From: Microbulbifer litoralis
GTDB taxonomy: Bacteria; Pseudomonadota; Gammaproteobacteria; Pseudomonadales; Cellvibrionaceae
Length of the DNA: 64,000 nt
Assembly: GCF_023634065.1 (NCBI RefSeq)
Contig: NZ_JALKCV010000001.1
Coordinates: 496,001 to 560,000 of the forward strand
Reading direction: 5' to 3'
A program made the translations under genes and the position numbers. This document shows, in pieces, positions 37,786 to 46,341 of this stretch. The notes under the pieces are model-generated. The model did not search any database and was not told the DNA's origin. It saw only the letters and a program-made list of their open reading frames with translations. Numbering within the stretch: the first letter of the stretch is position 1; each line of letters starts with the position of its first letter.

Positions 37786-37925
37786 CGAGCCGCAGCGCCG
37801 CTGGCGGTACTGGCTCTCGGGAGGCCGGAGGATTTCTCTGCCGACCCTGGTGACCGCGACCGCTTGTCGCGGTTTCGGTCACGGCCCGCAAATCCTATTC
37901 CGGGGAACTTAGATCGACGGGCTCG
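37786..37925 (-). promoter_or_regulatory. Probable molybdenum-cofactor (Moco) riboswitch in the moaA leader
   Basis: On the minus strand a 140-nt multi-stem domain ends 20 bases before moaA. A closing stem CGAGCC/GGCTCG pairs 37920-37925 with 37786-37791. A second stem GGATTT/AAATCC pairs 37890-37895 with 37830-37835. Inside are the hairpin CCGCGAC-AAGCG-GTCGCGG, a GGCCTCCCGAGAGCC element and CCGC-CA-GCGG. The size and position fit the Moco RNA motif known upstream of moaA in gammaproteobacteria. Assignment rests on position and foldability, not on a covariance search. Confidence 0.6.
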
Positions 37926-38008
37926 GTGTTTACGATGTCAGCGAATTCGATTTGTTCTCAATGTTCTGGAATAAGAACAGCTCCAATCGGTGATTGCCTG
38001 TTCAATCA

Positions 38009-38024
38009 GGCAAACTCTGTGCCA
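38009..38024 (-). promoter_or_regulatory. Sigma-54-type promoter of the moa operon
   Basis: The minus strand reads TGGCACAGAGTTTGCC, a full match to the TGGCAC-N5-TTGC consensus with GG-N10-GC spacing. Transcription should start near 37998, giving a leader of about 230 nt that contains the probable riboswitch. Confidence 0.65.
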
Positions 38025-38108
38025 CCGCCCGGATGCGGGGGACAGCCGAGCCCGCCCGGCACTCGCCGGTACCCGGCGCACCAAAATCAGGCCGGGCAAA
38101 CAGGCACC

Positions 38109-38124
38109 GCACCAGCATAGCGCA
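38109..38124. promoter_or_regulatory. Candidate NtrC enhancer site between moaA and nasT
   Basis: The minus strand reads TGCGCTATGCTGGTGC, one mismatch from the NtrC consensus TGCAC-N5-TGGTGC. It lies about 100 bp upstream of both divergent sigma-54-like promoters, the usual enhancer distance. Confidence 0.45.
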
Positions 38125-38219
38125 GTGCGGCGGATTCCTGGAAGCGCCGACCCGGCAGCCATCGGCGAACGGACGGATTCCCCGGGGCGAAACGGCGCTC
38201 GCGCGCGGCCGGCGCCAAT

Positions 38220-38235
38220 TGGCACGTCTTTTGAT
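38220..38235 (+). promoter_or_regulatory. Sigma-54-like promoter of nasT
   Basis: TGGCACGTCTTTTGAT has a perfect -24 element and N10 spacing, but GA instead of GC at -12. The same deviation occurs upstream of narK (40060) and nirB (53245). Confidence 0.5.
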
Positions 38236-38244
38236 TATATTTTG

Positions 38245-38294
38245 TTATCGGCAATGAAGCCCGGTGACTCCCCCGCGATTCGCCGGGCTTTTTT
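38245..38294 (+). terminator. nasT leader: ANTAR-type hexaloop overlapping an intrinsic terminator
   Basis: An 8-bp stem AAGCCCGG/CCGGGCTT (38257-38264 with 38283-38290) runs into six T residues (38289-38294): a complete intrinsic terminator 85 bases before nasT with no gene upstream on this strand. A competing hairpin TTATCGGC-AATGAA-GCC(C)GGTGA (38245-38267) has a hexaloop with A at position 1 and G at position 4, and its 3' arm uses the same GCCCGG. NasT binding could thus block termination, giving autoregulation. Confidence 0.55.
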
Positions 38295-38378
38295 GTGCGC
38301 GGACAATCCGGCCGGGCGGCTGGCACCGCCCTTGCAACTCCGATAACCCGAGAGCAGAAAAAACAAAAGACGGACTCG

Positions 38379-38963
38379 ATGAGTAAACCCCTTGGCATCA
38401 TGCTGGTAGACGACCAGCCCGAGCGCGCGGAGATGGTGGGCCGGCAGTTGCGCGCCGCCGGCTACCGCCTGCTCGTACAGCTGACCAGCGCAGAGGGGCT
38501 GCTGCAACACGTGGACGCCCACCGCCCGGATATCGTGCTGATCGATATCGAATCCCCGGATCGCGATATTCTCGAGAGCCTCACCATCATCAACCGCCAG
38601 AACCCCACCCCGGTGGCCATGTTCTCCGCCCGCGGCGGCAGCGACTTTATCAGCCGCGCCGTGGAGGCCGGGGTCAGCGCCTATATGGCCGAGGGTATGA
38701 GCGCCGAGCGGGTGGCGCCGGCGATCGAGATCGCCATGGCCCAGTTCCGCAACTTCCAGCAATTGCGCCAGTCCCTGGAGCGCACGCAGAAGCAACTGCA
38801 GGAGCGCAAGACCATCGAGCGGGCCAAGGGCCTGCTGATGGCCAGGAAAGGGCTCGACGAGGACGCGGCACACCGCACGCTGCGCAATATCGCCATGAAC
38901 AGTAATTCCACCATGCTCGCCGTGGCGGAGCAGATCATCAATCACCTACAGTCCCAGCCATGA
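38379..38963 (+). CDS. nasT: ANTAR-domain response regulator/antiterminator NasT
   Basis: 194 residues from the ATG at 38379 (MSKPLGIMLVDDQPERAEMV); upstream in-frame codons would translate the leader. A receiver-like domain (1-120) keeps Asp11-Asp12 and Asp56 (IVLIDIESPDRD). A coiled-coil linker (about 125-145) leads to the RNA-binding ANTAR domain (about 140-190, ERKTIERAKGLLMARKGLDE). NasT promotes read-through of nitrate-assimilation leaders and is held inactive by NasS without nitrate. The gene overlaps nasS by ATGA. Target-like hairpins occur in its own leader and in those of narK and nirB. Confidence 0.93.
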   Translation: MSKPLGIMLVDDQPERAEMVGRQLRAAGYRLLVQLTSAEGLLQHVDAHRPDIVLIDIESPDRDILESLTIINRQNPTPVAMFSARGGSDFISRAVEAGVSAYMAEGMSAERVAPAIEIAMAQFRNFQQLRQSLERTQKQLQERKTIERAKGLLMARKGLDEDAAHRTLRNIAMNSNSTMLAVAEQIINHLQSQP

Positions 38964-40030
38964 CCGCAGCAACGCCACTGACACCGGAAAAGCCCCATCT
39001 CAAACTGCTGTACCTGCGGCTGACCGACAGTGCGCCGCTGATCGTCGCCCGCGAGATGGGCCTCTTCGCCCGCTTCGGGCTCGAGGTACAACTGCAGCGC
39101 GAAACCTCCTGGGCGACGCTGCGCGACAAGCTGATCGGCGGTGTCGCCGATGCCGCCGCCATGCTCGCGCCCATGCCACTGACGCTGAAGCAGGCCCTGC
39201 CCCACTGCGAGGAGCGGCTGCTGACCGGCCTGATCCTCAGTTGCAACGGCAACGCCATCACCCTGTCGACAGAGCTGCATGCCAGACTGGGGCTCTCGGC
39301 CGCGGATGCGGGCGGGGCCGCCGGCAGCGCCCTGGCCGCCTACCTGCGGCGCCGCACGCCGGGCGCGACACCGCTGAAGCTGGCCACCGTCTACCCCTTC
39401 TCCAGCCACACTCTGCAACTGCGCCACTGGCTGCGCAGCTCCGGTATCGATCCGGACCGCGACCTGCAGATCCAGGTACTGCCGCCGGAACAGATGGTCG
39501 AGCGGCTGAAACGCGGCGATATCGACGGCTACTGTGTCGGCGAGCCCTGGAACACCATCGCCGCACAGCGCGGGCTCGGCACCATCGTCGCCGCCTGCAA
39601 TGCGCTGCTGCCGGCGATGCCGGAAAAGGTGCTGGCCGCCACCGAATCCTGGCACGCGCGCAACCCGCGCACCCACCTGGCCCTGCGCGCGGCGCTGTTG
39701 CAGGCCTGCAGCTGGCTGGCGGACCGCGGCCAGCGGCGCGATGCCGCAACCATCCTAGCGCGGGAGGAATACCTGGACCTGGAGCCCGGCAGCCTGGCGC
39801 CGTCGCTGAATGACCAGCTTCACGCCGGGGGTGACCAGCCGCCCTCGGCCAATCCCGGCTGGCACCTGTTCGCCCACACCGACAGCGACTGCGGGCGCCC
39901 CAGCGGGGACAAGGCGCAGCAACTGCTGGGCCTGTGCGAGCGCTTTTCGCCCATCAGCGCCGGTGCGGAAAAGGCCTTCCGGGAGGACCTGTACCAGCAG
40001 ACGCTGGACTTCCTGCAGCGCAGGAAGTGA
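38960..40030 (+). CDS. nasS: Nitrate/nitrite sensor protein NasS (NrtA/CmpA family)
   Basis: 356 residues of the NrtA/CmpA substrate-binding fold (LKLLYLRLTDSAPLIVAREM, LKLATVYPFSSHTLQLRHWL, GYCVGEPWNTIAAQRG). Unlike transporter NrtA there is no signal peptide or lipobox, so it is cytoplasmic, as expected of NasS, which binds nitrate or nitrite and sequesters NasT in their absence. It starts at 38960 overlapping the nasT stop. No ABC permease or ATPase genes follow, which supports sensing rather than transport. Confidence 0.9.
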   Translation: MTAATPLTPEKPHLKLLYLRLTDSAPLIVAREMGLFARFGLEVQLQRETSWATLRDKLIGGVADAAAMLAPMPLTLKQALPHCEERLLTGLILSCNGNAITLSTELHARLGLSAADAGGAAGSALAAYLRRRTPGATPLKLATVYPFSSHTLQLRHWLRSSGIDPDRDLQIQVLPPEQMVERLKRGDIDGYCVGEPWNTIAAQRGLGTIVAACNALLPAMPEKVLAATESWHARNPRTHLALRAALLQACSWLADRGQRRDAATILAREEYLDLEPGSLAPSLNDQLHAGGDQPPSANPGWHLFAHTDSDCGRPSGDKAQQLLGLCERFSPISAGAEKAFREDLYQQTLDFLQRRK

Positions 40031-40059
40031 ACCCGGCCCACCGGTAGAACAGACAACGA

Positions 40060-40075
40060 TGGCACGCAATTTGAA
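40060..40075 (+). promoter_or_regulatory. Sigma-54-like promoter upstream of narK
   Basis: TGGCACGCAATTTGAA matches the -24 element with N10 spacing but has GA at -12. A transcript from about 40086 would contain the antiterminator/terminator leader at 40134-40196. Confidence 0.5.
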
Positions 40076-40133
40076 TACACACTGAGCACAGCAATTTTCA
40101 GCGGACCCCGTGTTCGCGCGACAGACCAGACAA

Positions 40134-40196
40134 TGGACAACGGAGTCCACCGGCCGCAGCCGAGGCACAACCAAGGCTGCACCCGTGGGCTTTTTT
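40134..40196 (+). terminator. narK leader: hexaloop antiterminator exclusive with an intrinsic terminator
   Basis: Hairpin TGGAC-AACGGA-GTCCA (40134-40149) has a hexaloop with A at position 1 and G at position 4, the ANTAR recognition signature. Its 3' arm also begins the terminator stem GTCCAC/GTGGGC (40145-40150 with 40185-40190), continued by GCAGCC/GGCTGC (40156-40161 with 40075-equivalent 40175-40180) and followed directly by TTTTTT (40191-40196). The two folds cannot coexist, so NasT binding should allow read-through into narK. Confidence 0.7.
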
Positions 40197-40256
40197 CGTG
40201 CCCGCGGAATTTGAAGGCGTGGAAGCTACCCCGCGCAATCGATCAGAGGAAACGAA

Positions 40257-41723
40257 ATGTCCAGCGAGACCCTGAACCTGCTCTCCTTCCGCGGCAAGAC
40301 CCGGATACTGCACCTGACCTGGGTGGCCTTTTTCATCAGCTTCTATGCCTGGTTCAACCACGCACCGCTGTTGATGGCCATTTCCGACAGCCTGTCGCTG
40401 GCGCCGGAACAGGTAAAAACCCTGCTGATCCTGAACGTCGCCCTGACGATTCCGGCACGTATCGTGATCGGCATGCTGACCGACAAGTACGGGCCGCGGC
40501 TGACTTTCTCGATCCTGCTGGCCGTGGGCAGCATCCCCTGCTTTATCTTTGCACTGGCCGAAAACTTTGTGCAGGCCGCCCTGGGCCGTTTCCTGCTCGG
40601 TTTTATCGGTGCCGGTTTCGTGGTCGGTATCCGCATGGTGTCGGAGTGGTTCCCGGCCAGGCAGCTGGGGACTGCCGAGGGTATCTACGGCGGCTGGGGC
40701 AATTTCGGGTCCGCCGCGGCGGCCATGACGCTGCCTACCGTCGCACTGATCTTTGGCGGTGAAGACGGCTGGCGCTATGCCGTCGGCCTCACCGGTGTCA
40801 TCGCGCTGGTCTACAGCTTCATCTATTACAATACCGTCACCGACACCCCCAAGGGCTCCACCTATTTCAAGCCGAAGAAAATCGGCGGCATGGAGGTCAC
40901 CGGCAGGGGGGATTTCATCCTGCTGCTGGTAATGAAGCTGCCGATGTACGCGGCGCTGGCACTGCTGACCTGGAAACTGTCGCCGGCCGGTGTCTCACTG
41001 CTGCCCGGCACCGCGGCAACAATCATTTATATCGGCCTGGTGCTGCTCTACGCACTGGATGCGCGCAAGTGCCACGACGTCAACCGCGAGGTTCTCAGGA
41101 CACCGCCGGAGCCGATCCACCGCTACAAGTTCAAACAGGTCGCGATCCTGAACCTGCTCTACTTCGCCACCTTTGGCTCCGAACTGGCGGTCGTCTCCAT
41201 GCTGCCGCTGTTTTTTTCCGAAACCTTCACCCTGGATCCGGTCAAGGCCGGCCTGCTGGGCTCCGCCTACGCGTTCATGAACCTGGTATCCCGTCCCACC
41301 GGCGGCCTGTTCAGCGACAAGTACGGCCGCAAGGTCACACTGCAGATCCTGGTGCTGGGCCTGGCGGTGGGCTACCTGCTGATGAGCCAGATCAACTCGG
41401 AGTGGCCGATCTACCTGGCGGTGGCAGCGGCCATGTTCTGCTCCTTCTTTGTGCAGGCCGGCGAGGGTGCGGTATTCGCGGTGGTGCCGCTGATCAAGCG
41501 CCGCCTCACCGGGCAGATCGCGGGCATGACCGGTGCCTACGGCAATGTCGGGGCCGTCTTCTACCTGACGGTACTGAGCCTGGTGTCCTACGAAGTCTTC
41601 TTCCTGGTGATTGCCGCCACCGCCGTGGTCGGCTTTGCCGCACTGCTGTTGATGGAAGAGCCGCAGGGACAGATGGCGGAGACGCTGCCGGACGGCACCG
41701 TTTCGCTGATCAATGTCACCTGA
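40257..41723 (+). CDS. narK: Nitrate/nitrite MFS transporter, NarK/NasA type (copy 1)
   Basis: 488 residues, about twelve membrane segments, of the nitrate/nitrite porter family. Family signatures [16 protein letters not shown] and [14 protein letters not shown] (nitrate signature motifs in TM5 and TM11) and MLTDKYGPR / LFSDKYGRK loops are present, as is FNHAPLL in TM1. AGAGGAAACGAA provides the ribosome-binding site. It follows nasTS and the leader terminator and is followed by a close paralog, so it most likely imports nitrate for assimilation. Confidence 0.92.
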   Translation: MSSETLNLLSFRGKTRILHLTWVAFFISFYAWFNHAPLLMAISDSLSLAPEQVKTLLILNVALTIPARIVIGMLTDKYGPRLTFSILLAVGSIPCFIFALAENFVQAALGRFLLGFIGAGFVVGIRMVSEWFPARQLGTAEGIYGGWGNFGSAAAAMTLPTVALIFGGEDGWRYAVGLTGVIALVYSFIYYNTVTDTPKGSTYFKPKKIGGMEVTGRGDFILLLVMKLPMYAALALLTWKLSPAGVSLLPGTAATIIYIGLVLLYALDARKCHDVNREVLRTPPEPIHRYKFKQVAILNLLYFATFGSELAVVSMLPLFFSETFTLDPVKAGLLGSAYAFMNLVSRPTGGLFSDKYGRKVTLQILVLGLAVGYLLMSQINSEWPIYLAVAAAMFCSFFVQAGEGAVFAVVPLIKRRLTGQIAGMTGAYGNVGAVFYLTVLSLVSYEVFFLVIAATAVVGFAALLLMEEPQGQMAETLPDGTVSLINVT

Positions 41724-41846
41724 GTGAAATAGCCAGGCCGGAAATCAGATACCCAATAAAAAATAACCGGTACCCTGGGAAACCTCCGATCCGTTCGGGG
41801 TTTTCCCGTCTATAGCGAAGATGAGAGAAACGGATAAGGAAAAAGT

Positions 41847-43310
41847 ATGTCCGGAGATTCCCTGAACCTGTTTTCCTTCCGCGGGAAAACGAAGGTGCTG
41901 CACCTGACCTGGCTGGCATTTTTTATCTGCTTTTTTGCCTGGTTCAACCACGCGCCGCTATTGATGGCGATTGCCGACAGCCTGTCGTTGAGCAGCGAAC
42001 AGGTGAAGACGCTGTTGATCCTGAACGTGGCGCTGACCATTCCGGCGCGCATCATTGTCGGAATGCTGACCGACAGGTACGGCCCGCGGCGTACCTACTC
42101 CGCCCTGCTGATGGTGGGCAGTGTGCCCTGCTTTATCTTCGCACTGGCGGACAGCTTTGCCGCGGCGGCCCTGGGCCGCTTCCTGCTGGGCTTTGTCGGC
42201 GCCGCCTTCGTGATCGGTATCCGCATGGTCTCCGAGTGGTTCCCGGCCCGGCAGTTGGGCACCGCCGAGGGTATCTACGGCGGCTGGGGCAATTTCGGCT
42301 CCGCCGCCGGCGCCATGAGCCTGCCCGCCATCGCGCTGCTGTTTGGAGGAAACGAGGGCTGGCGCTACGCCGTCGGGCTCACCGGCCTGCTGTGCCTGGC
42401 CTACGGTTTTATCTATTACTTCTCCGTCACCGATACCCCCAAGGGTGCCACCTATTTCAAACCGAAAAAAATGGGTGCCATGGAAGTCACCAGCCCCGGC
42501 GATCTGGTGTTGCTGCTGGTGATGCGGCTGCCGCTCTACGCGGCCCTGGCACTGCTCATCTGGAAACTTGCCGGTGAAGTCAATCTGCTGTCGGGAACCT
42601 GGGCGGCGCTGGTCTATTGCGGGCTGGGCCTGCTCTACCTGCTGGACGTGAAAAAGAGTTTCAGCGTCAACCGCGAAGTGCTGAGCGCACCGCCGGAGCC
42701 GCTGCTGCGCTACAAGTTCAAGCAGGTGGCGGTGTTGAACCTGCTCTATTTCATCACCTTCGGCTCCGAACTGGCGGTGATCTCGATGCTGCCGCTGTTC
42801 TTTTCCGAGACTTTTACCCTGAGCCCGGTGATGGCCGGCCTGCTGGGTTCCTCCTACGCCCTGATGAACCTGCTGGCCCGGCCCGCGGGCGGCCTGATCA
42901 GCGATCGCTGCGGGCGCAAACCCACGCTGCTGGTACTGGTGGCCGGGCTCGCCGCCGGTTACTGCCTGATGAGCCAGATAAACGGCAGCTGGCCACTGTA
43001 CCTGGCCGTAGCCGCGGCCATGGCCTGTGCCCTCTTCGTACAGGCCGGCTCCGGCGCGGTGTTCGCGGTGGTGCCGCTGATCAAGCGCCGCCTCACCGGC
43101 CAGATCGCCGGCATGACCGGCGCCTACGGCAATGTGGGTGCCGTCTGTTTCCTGACCGTGCTGAGCCTGGTTTCCTACCAGACCTTTTTCCTGGTCATCG
43201 CCGCCACCGCGGTACTCGGTTTTGTGGCACTCTTCCTGCTGGAGGAACCACAGGGCCATATGGCGGAGGTGATGCCAGACGGCAGCGTGTCGCTGATCGA
43301 TGTCGCCTGA
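41847..43310 (+). CDS. Nitrate/nitrite MFS transporter, NarK/NasA type (copy 2)
   Basis: 487 residues, closely similar to the preceding transporter along its whole length (for example [56 protein letters not shown]). Both nitrate signature motifs are intact. A hairpin GGGAAACC...GGGGTTTTCCC (about 41779-41808) separates the two genes and may tune read-through or RNA stability. The pair arose by tandem duplication. One copy may differ in affinity or favour nitrite; the sequence alone does not say which. Confidence 0.9.
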   Translation: MSGDSLNLFSFRGKTKVLHLTWLAFFICFFAWFNHAPLLMAIADSLSLSSEQVKTLLILNVALTIPARIIVGMLTDRYGPRRTYSALLMVGSVPCFIFALADSFAAAALGRFLLGFVGAAFVIGIRMVSEWFPARQLGTAEGIYGGWGNFGSAAGAMSLPAIALLFGGNEGWRYAVGLTGLLCLAYGFIYYFSVTDTPKGATYFKPKKMGAMEVTSPGDLVLLLVMRLPLYAALALLIWKLAGEVNLLSGTWAALVYCGLGLLYLLDVKKSFSVNREVLSAPPEPLLRYKFKQVAVLNLLYFITFGSELAVISMLPLFFSETFTLSPVMAGLLGSSYALMNLLARPAGGLISDRCGRKPTLLVLVAGLAAGYCLMSQINGSWPLYLAVAAAMACALFVQAGSGAVFAVVPLIKRRLTGQIAGMTGAYGNVGAVCFLTVLSLVSYQTFFLVIAATAVLGFVALFLLEEPQGHMAEVMPDGSVSLIDVA

Positions 43311-43326
43311 CAGGGGGAGCGGAAAC

Positions 43327-45054
43327 TTGGAACCGGGAACGGGGGAAGAAACACTGGCAGCGGAGAGGGTGAACGGCGCCCTGGCATTCTCCAGCGCCTC
43401 CAGCGCCGGCCGCCGCCAGCAAAACGACGACGCCTGCGCCATCTGCCAGCCCGACGGTCCGGAACTGCGCAGCCGCGGCGCCCTGGCCGCAGTGGCCGAT
43501 GGCGTGGCCAGTGCCGAGGCCGGCGGCGAGGCGGCGCGGGCGGCCATCAGCGGTTTCCTGTCCGACTACTACAGCACCCCGCAGACCTGGCCGCTGAAAA
43601 AGGCCGCCGCGCGGGTGCTGCAATCCCTGAACAGCTGGCTCTACCGCCAGAGCGGCGGCGGCGAGATCAGGCAGGGCTGGCTCACCACCTTCTCCGCGGC
43701 CATATTCAAGGGCGCCAGCGCGCACCTGATCCATATCGGCGACTCGCGCATCTACCGCCTGCGCGGCGATAAACTGGAGTCACTGACCCGCGATCACAGC
43801 CGCGCCCTGGGCCCGGGGCGCACCTTCCTGAGCCGGGCGCTGGGCATGGACGCCCACGTGGATGTGGACTACCGCCGCGAGGAACTGCGGCCCGGCGATA
43901 TCTACCTCGTCAGCAGCGACGGTGTACACGATTTCCTGTCAGCAGCACACATTGTCGATATCCTGCAGGCCGACGACGACTCCGCCCGGGCCCTGGTAGA
44001 CGCGGCCCTGGCCGCCGGTTCCGGCGACAACCTGAGCGCCGCCGTCTGCCGGGTGCACCGCGTCGAGCCCAACGACGACGACCTGCTCACCCACAATCGC
44101 GAGCTGCCCTTTCCCCCGGACCTGCGCCCGGGCAACAAGCTGGACGGTTTCCTGATCCTGCAGGAGCTGCACGCGAGCAGCCGCAGCCAGTTGTACCTGG
44201 CCAGGGATATCGACAGCGACGAGCTGCGGGCGATAAAAACCCCTTCGGTGAATTTCTCCGACGACCCGGCCTATATCGAACGCTTTATCGCCGAGGAGTG
44301 GACCGGTCGCCGCCTGGATCATCCTGGTATCATCCGCGTCTATCCACCCAGGCCGGGGCGGCAGTTTCTGTACCACGTGCTGGAATATATCGACGGCCAG
44401 AACCTGCGCCAGTGGATGCAGCTGCACCCGCAGCCGTCCGTCGAACAGGTACGCGAATTGATTGCCCAACTGGTCAGCGCGCTGCGCCGGCTGCAGCGCA
44501 TGGAAATCGTGCACGGGGACCTGAAGCCGGAAAATATCATGGTCACCGCCGACGGCCGCCTGAAACTGATCGACCTGGGCGGTGCTGACGGCGCCGGCAT
44601 CCGCGAACACCTGAATCTCGGCGGCGATACCCCGCCGGGCAGCAAGAACTATGCGGCCCCGGAATATTTCCTCGGCGACAGCCCCAGCCACCGCTCGGAT
44701 ATTTTCTCCCTCGGCGTCATCGCCTACGAACTGCTGACCGGCCGCTATCCCTACCCGGAGCGCGCCGGTTTCCGCCACTACCAGCTGAAGCACTACGCCA
44801 GCCTGCAATACACCAGCGCGCGGCAGCACCGCGAGGATATCCCCGAGTGGATCGACGGCGCCCTGCACAAGGCCTGCGCAGCCGACCCCAGGCACCGCTA
44901 CCCGGCGCTATCGGAATTCGTGCACGATCTGCATACGGCCAACCCGGAATTCGTCCCCAGGCGGGAGCGGCCGTTGATGGAGCGGAATCCGCTGTTGTTC
45001 TGGCAGGTGGTGGCGTTGTTGCTGTTGCTGTCGCACCTGTTGCACTTCCTTTGA
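43327..45054 (+). CDS. Bifunctional PP2C phosphatase / Ser-Thr protein kinase, membrane-anchored
   Basis: About 575 residues. TTG at 43327 is preferred because AGGGGGAG lies 7 bases upstream; an in-frame ATG at 43300 overlaps narK copy 2 but has no ribosome-binding site. The N-terminal PP2C domain (about 20-255) has RRQQNDDACAI, AVADGVASAE, HIGDSRIYRL, VSSDGVHDFL and GSGDNLSAAV. The kinase domain (about 265-545) has AIKTP (Lys), EEW (helix C), HGDLKPENIM (catalytic loop), DLGG in place of DFG, and APEYF. One membrane segment ends the protein. Such fusions recur in nitrate-assimilation clusters; the target is unknown. Confidence 0.88.
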   Translation: MEPGTGEETLAAERVNGALAFSSASSAGRRQQNDDACAICQPDGPELRSRGALAAVADGVASAEAGGEAARAAISGFLSDYYSTPQTWPLKKAAARVLQSLNSWLYRQSGGGEIRQGWLTTFSAAIFKGASAHLIHIGDSRIYRLRGDKLESLTRDHSRALGPGRTFLSRALGMDAHVDVDYRREELRPGDIYLVSSDGVHDFLSAAHIVDILQADDDSARALVDAALAAGSGDNLSAAVCRVHRVEPNDDDLLTHNRELPFPPDLRPGNKLDGFLILQELHASSRSQLYLARDIDSDELRAIKTPSVNFSDDPAYIERFIAEEWTGRRLDHPGIIRVYPPRPGRQFLYHVLEYIDGQNLRQWMQLHPQPSVEQVRELIAQLVSALRRLQRMEIVHGDLKPENIMVTADGRLKLIDLGGADGAGIREHLNLGGDTPPGSKNYAAPEYFLGDSPSHRSDIFSLGVIAYELLTGRYPYPERAGFRHYQLKHYASLQYTSARQHREDIPEWIDGALHKACAADPRHRYPALSEFVHDLHTANPEFVPRRERPLMERNPLLFWQVVALLLLLSHLLHFL

Positions 45055-45187
45055 CAGCGTCGGGGATACGCGTTCGCATGAAGTTTCAGGGCCCGGTCGC
45101 CGGGCGGAATAGCGGCACTTTGTGTCAATCCAAACAGGCTCCGGGCTCTCCTGGTCACGAATCGCGCGCGAGCTGCCTCTACGCCCG

Positions 45188-45937
45188 TCACTGTTGGGCA
45201 GGCGCGGCCCTCACCGCGGACGGCAACTCGCCAAACTGCCGCGCAAACTGCCGGCTGAAATAGCCCGGATCGGCAAAACCGGCCCGCTCCGCCACGGTGG
45301 CGATGGACAGGGCGCTTTCCGTGAGCAGGCGGCGGGCGTTGATCAGGCGGAATTCGTTGAGAAACTGCATGGGCGTCTTGCCCAGGTGTGTCTTGAAGCG
45401 TCGCTCAAGGGCGCTGACCGAGAGATTGGCACTGTCCGCCACCTCACGGATGGTGATGGGCCTGCTGTAGTGCTCGCGGATAAAATCGATGGGCGCCCGC
45501 AACTGGTCGATGATCCTTCTGGCGATCGGCGCCTGGCCCACATGGCGGGAAACGCCGTAGGAACCGATAATACGCCGGTCGCGATCGAAGATCGGCCGTT
45601 TGCTCGTCAGGAACCAGCCGATATCGCCATTGCGGAGAATATTCATTTCCAGGCGATCGTCGATGATCTCACCCCGCAGTACCCGCTGGTCGTCGGCGAT
45701 AAACTGTTCGGCGATGTCCCGCGGCGCTATATCGTAGTCGGTGAGGCCGATGGTGTGCTCCAGACAGTGCGTGCCGATGACCTCGAGGGTGTGCCGATTG
45801 GCAAACAGGAAGTGTCCACCGGCATCCTTGATCCAGAAGGAGATATCCGGCAGCAGGTCGAAGGACTGCACCAGTTGGTGAATACCAGCCCGGTCGATAA
45901 AGGACTGCAGCTGGGAGTGATCGAAGTTGTCCGGCAT
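45188..45937 (-). CDS. PAS-domain AraC family transcriptional regulator
   Basis: 249 residues from the ATG at 45937 (MPDNFDHSQLQSFIDRAGIH); an upstream start at 46039 would add 34 unlikely residues. An N-terminal PAS-like domain (about 20-125, LPDISFWIKDAGGHFLFANR) is followed by two AraC helix-turn-helix units (about 145-245, ITIREVADSANLSVSALERR and IATVAERAGFADPGYFSRQF). It is divergent from the sugar-oxidation operon at 46342-53130, so it is the likely regulator of that operon, responding to a small ligand bound by the PAS-like domain. Confidence 0.88.
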   Translation of the reverse strand: MPDNFDHSQLQSFIDRAGIHQLVQSFDLLPDISFWIKDAGGHFLFANRHTLEVIGTHCLEHTIGLTDYDIAPRDIAEQFIADDQRVLRGEIIDDRLEMNILRNGDIGWFLTSKRPIFDRDRRIIGSYGVSRHVGQAPIARRIIDQLRAPIDFIREHYSRPITIREVADSANLSVSALERRFKTHLGKTPMQFLNEFRLINARRLLTESALSIATVAERAGFADPGYFSRQFARQFGELPSAVRAAPAQQ

Positions 45938-46341
45938 ACCGTCTGGATTATTATTGGGTTGTAAACTCAGGTTTCGGAGTTCAGTTCCGGGAGCCGGGAC
46001 AGGATGCGCCCTTCCGGGACACACCGTAAACCCATCCATGGAGGCTTGTCCGCGAGGTCCCTCTCGCAGACAGTCCCAGAAGGGCGCATCCCGCCCCGGC
46101 TTGTGCCACCTGCAGGTCTTCGAATTCCAAAACTTGGGCTGTAGAGAAAACGGACAGGTCCCGCCCCAATATTACCCGAATGCACCAATATATCGACCCC
46201 CGGGCCCACCATTGGTGCAATATCCAACCGCCGCAAACGCCGATTTTGTCCCCCTGGGCGGTGATTCTCTTCTAACTGCCGCACCGGCCCTTGGGTAGCA
46301 TCTTTGCCTGAATCGAAATTCTTTCAGCGAAAGGGAGAACA
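45938..46341. promoter_or_regulatory. Divergent control region with a 90-bp inverted-repeat element
   Basis: About 400 bases between the AraC gene and the sugar operon. It contains perfect 13-bp arms GGATGCGCCCTTC (46002-46014) and GAAGGGCGCATCC (46079-46091) enclosing further small inverted repeats (CATCCATGG; GCGAGGTCCCTCTCGC). It looks like a palindromic intergenic element. The AT-richer part at 46170-46330 is the likely promoter for the rightward operon; AAAGGGAG before 46342 is the ribosome-binding site. Confidence 0.55.

Noticed and set aside
37996-38011. Minus-strand hairpin GCCTG-ATTGAA-CAGGC with an A1/G4 hexaloop before moaA
   Set aside because: It overlaps the -12 element of the moaA promoter, so it would not be fully transcribed from there; kept only as a curiosity.
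38314-38331. Hairpin GGGCGG-CTGGCA-CCGCCC upstream of nasT
   Set aside because: It has a six-base loop but C at position 1 and lies downstream of the terminator, so it does not fit an ANTAR antiterminator.
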